DNA of 64,000 bases, taken from positions 1,591,900 to 1,655,899 of the forward strand of contig NW_008710950.1 of the NCBI RefSeq assembly GCF_000327385.1, given 5' to 3'. The stretch comes from Lottia gigantea (lineage: Eukaryota; Mollusca; Gastropoda; Lottiidae). Below, piece after piece: positions 61,778 to 64,000 of this stretch (position 1 is its first letter; every line of letters starts with the position of its first letter). Position numbers and translations under genes: made by a program. A model generated the notes under the pieces. It had not been told where the DNA came from, searched no databases, and saw only the letters and a list, made by a program, of their open reading frames with translations.

Positions 61778-62101
61778 TTTTTATACGCCCACACGTAAGA
61801 TGGGCGTATATTGTAATCACCCCGTCGGTCCGTCCGTTCATATTTGGCACGTGCTCACTCTACAGGCTACAATTGTTTACAGATTCTTTTGATTTTTATT
61901 TTGTATGTCAATGTCATTATGAAGATGATCCCTATCGATTTTCGCGATGATTGGATAATATTTCACCGAAATATCGTGTCTGACTTGACATTTCACTCTA
62001 TTAGCTATATTGTGCAACCCTGTAGTTACTAAAGACTGTTTAATCATTTCTGACAGCTGCCAGTGGGCGTATGTTACCTTGCCTGGCAAGCTATCTTTCA
62101 A
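61778..62101 (+). mobile_element. Short non-autonomous element with ATACGCCCAC end
   Basis: It begins TTTTTATACGCCCACACGTA, where ATACGCCCA and TGGGCGTAT form a terminal hairpin, then has a GTCGGTCCGTCCGTTC run. It ends with GCCAGTGGGCGTATGTTACC and TTGCCTGGCAAGCTATCTTT, the same end module as at 46681-46721. Length is about 320 bp and there is no coding capacity. The start matches the outer ends of the foldback element at 45899-47372. Whether the family is a MITE, a Helitron-like element or something else cannot be settled by eye, and target-site duplications were not identified. Confidence 0.65.
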
Positions 62102-64000
62102 AAGGAATTTTTTTTAGACTTTCCAACTTGTAATTATAGTTCATTTAGCCATCGAGGCCAAATAGATTGATATAAATCATACGTACTAAGATGCATGACA
62201 TGAAGAACACCACCAGTTTCAGATAACGATGGAAGTACTCTTTGGCTCTTATAACAGAGAACATCATTGACTATTAATCGATATCCAAATCATCTGATAA
62301 ATACTAACCTTTAATTTCCTTGTGAATCTCCCGAACCTGGTAAGTAATATGTATGACTAATTTCAAAATGACCATAAATAAATTAAGAGTAAAACTAGAG
62401 ACAGGTTTAGATATTTGATTCTACCAAACGACTTGATGGTACACCTGAAATGACATAAAGGGAAAGAGTTTAAAATTGGTTCAAGTCTCATGTTCCATGG
62501 ATCAAATTTTTGCCTTTGGAATAACGTAGGATTTTGAAACCCCTTAGTTTGCAAATTACTAGTGTGAAAATGATTAAGTACAGAATACGAACACTTCCTA
62601 GTTTTCTGAAACAGGAACCGGAACAAGCTGAATATTAAAAGGAAGCAAAGACATGTAGGTGATTTTGAATGTGAGGCTAAACTACAGAATTGGTATCGCA
62701 ACTATTTCAGTCTGTAGTTAGTGATACCTTGGTGGATTATAAATTTAAAGTTAAGTTGATATTGAATGATTTAAACAATTATTGATGCAGTCTGTCAGAT
62801 AATATTGATATAATATAAACGGATTAGTAGAAGTGGGTGTGACATTTACCAGCTGTGACCTTAATACACTGACATCAAAGACCTTTCAAATTAATAACTA
62901 ATGCTCCATGTAAAAATAGGCAATAAGGTAAAAGTAGCCAGTAACATGAGGTGCAAAAACCATATATTGTCATATAGATTCAGCAAGTACATAGAATTAC
63001 GCTTTAGAATAAAAGAATTTATGAACATGAACATGATGAAATCCACTAATCCTATCCAGATCTTCCAAAAATTTCTTGAATGGTCAATAGTTGGTCTCGA
63101 TCACTAAGGTGAGCAGCTTAGAAGAAAGCTAAAGGACAGTATAGAATCACAGATATATATCCCACGTTCAAAAATATCAACAGATAATTTTCTACTTAAA
63201 AGCGTGACCATATTGCCTCTACCACATAAAACTAATCAAAGACGAGAAAACGTTTCAAGTTAAATTAATCCTTATTATATCAGATATTAATAAACTAAAC
63301 AATTCATCGTGTTCATAATACAACACAGAGGACTGTTATACCAAACTAACTTGCTTTATTAATTTCCAACAATAATTCAAGCCGAAAATAGAGTCAAAAA
63401 TCAATGGTCGAGTGAATAAAACGATGTTAAATCTCAATTCGTAATCTCTTAATTAAATGGAATAAAGAGTATTAAACTCTTGATATTCTGTCGGCAAACT
63501 TTTATTAAAGTGTTTGATCACAGAACCTCAACTCCATCAATTTAACCAATCTCTTATTACTAAGGTTACAATGTGTCACAAGACTTAACACTGCCATACG
63601 GAAAACTTTAGAACCTAATTATTCCTCTGACCGTTCAGTTCAATTTACAAATCAACAATAATAATTTACTGACTAAATCGGCTCATCTTTTAAGCTGGCA
63701 GGCACTTAAGAGGATTGAGAAGAGGGTATAAATCATCGGACGAGACGAGAAATCAAAATTATCGAGTTTTGAAAGGCACTCACATTTTTGTTTGAAAACA
63801 AATGTGGAACATAAGAAGCGGTGAAAAATTGGTTCAAAGTCAACTGATAAAAAAAATAACAGATGAAAAATTAGTCGTTAAGGTTTATGGTTACTTTATA
63901 TTTCTTCATTTGCAAGACAACATTTAAAATAAATAAAAAGAATCATTAGCTAGTTACTATTCATAATTTACTTGAAATATTTTGGTCTTGGTGTTTTAGC
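62102..64000. other. Intergenic DNA, no gene seen
   Basis: Frames at 62363-62701 (-) and 62901-63107 (+) are without motif or signals. No repeats or hairpins of note were seen up to the window edge. Confidence 0.5.

Noticed and set aside
62363-62701. 112-codon minus-strand open frame
   Set aside because: Phe/Leu/Ser-rich with no recognisable domain; typical of chance frames in AT-rich DNA.

Overview
The window looks like eukaryotic nuclear DNA from an invertebrate, most likely a mollusc. It is AT-rich (about one third G+C by eye), almost gene-free, full of short tandem repeats and decayed transposons, and carries TATA boxes and ATTAAA/AATAAA poly(A) signals. The mollusc guess is inference. 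It rests on the short elements that begin with a TTTTTATACGCCCAC end, on a GTGGGCGTATGTTACCTT end module, and on tRNA-derived SINE-like pieces of a kind common in bivalve and gastropod genomes. No rRNA, intact tRNA, CRISPR array, operon or recognisable virus-like element was seen.

Only two genes are convincing, and they are paralogues facing each other. The first (32023-32940, +) encodes 305 residues and the second (34978-35844, -) encodes 288. Both look intronless, have a TATA box 40-60 bp before the ATG, start with a signal peptide that should be cut after residue 21, and share a core of about 160 residues with six conserved cysteines. Outside the core they differ. The first ends in an Asn/Gly/Gln-rich tail. 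The second has a GNNMM repeat before the core and a Gly-Met-X tail after it, both built from 18-bp in-frame minisatellites. This suggests secreted structural or matrix proteins. I do not recognise the family and assign no function. The 2 kb between them holds a block of visibly higher G+C with broken coding-like stretches.

Layout: 60-975 is a satellite of 40-bp units; 976-9228 is unannotated AT-rich DNA; 9229-9720 is a mariner-type transposase relic that has lost its catalytic core; 13081-13330 is a probable LINE 3' tail; 18603-18858 is a split direct repeat; 28704-28800 is a long hairpin; 32-36 kb is the paralogue pair; 40-45 kb holds scattered regulatory-like motifs and two weak exon candidates on the minus strand; 45.9-47.8 kb is a large foldback element with an adjoining SINE-like relic and a second hairpin; 49.5 kb is a tRNA-derived SINE; 51797-52482 is a satellite of 90-bp units; 53621-54882 is the 3' part of a LINE with only two in-frame stops; 61778-62101 is a short element that shares its end modules with the foldback element.

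The rest looks like intergenic or intronic DNA of a gene-poor region. Short open frames there lack domain-like sequence, and I have not called them genes.
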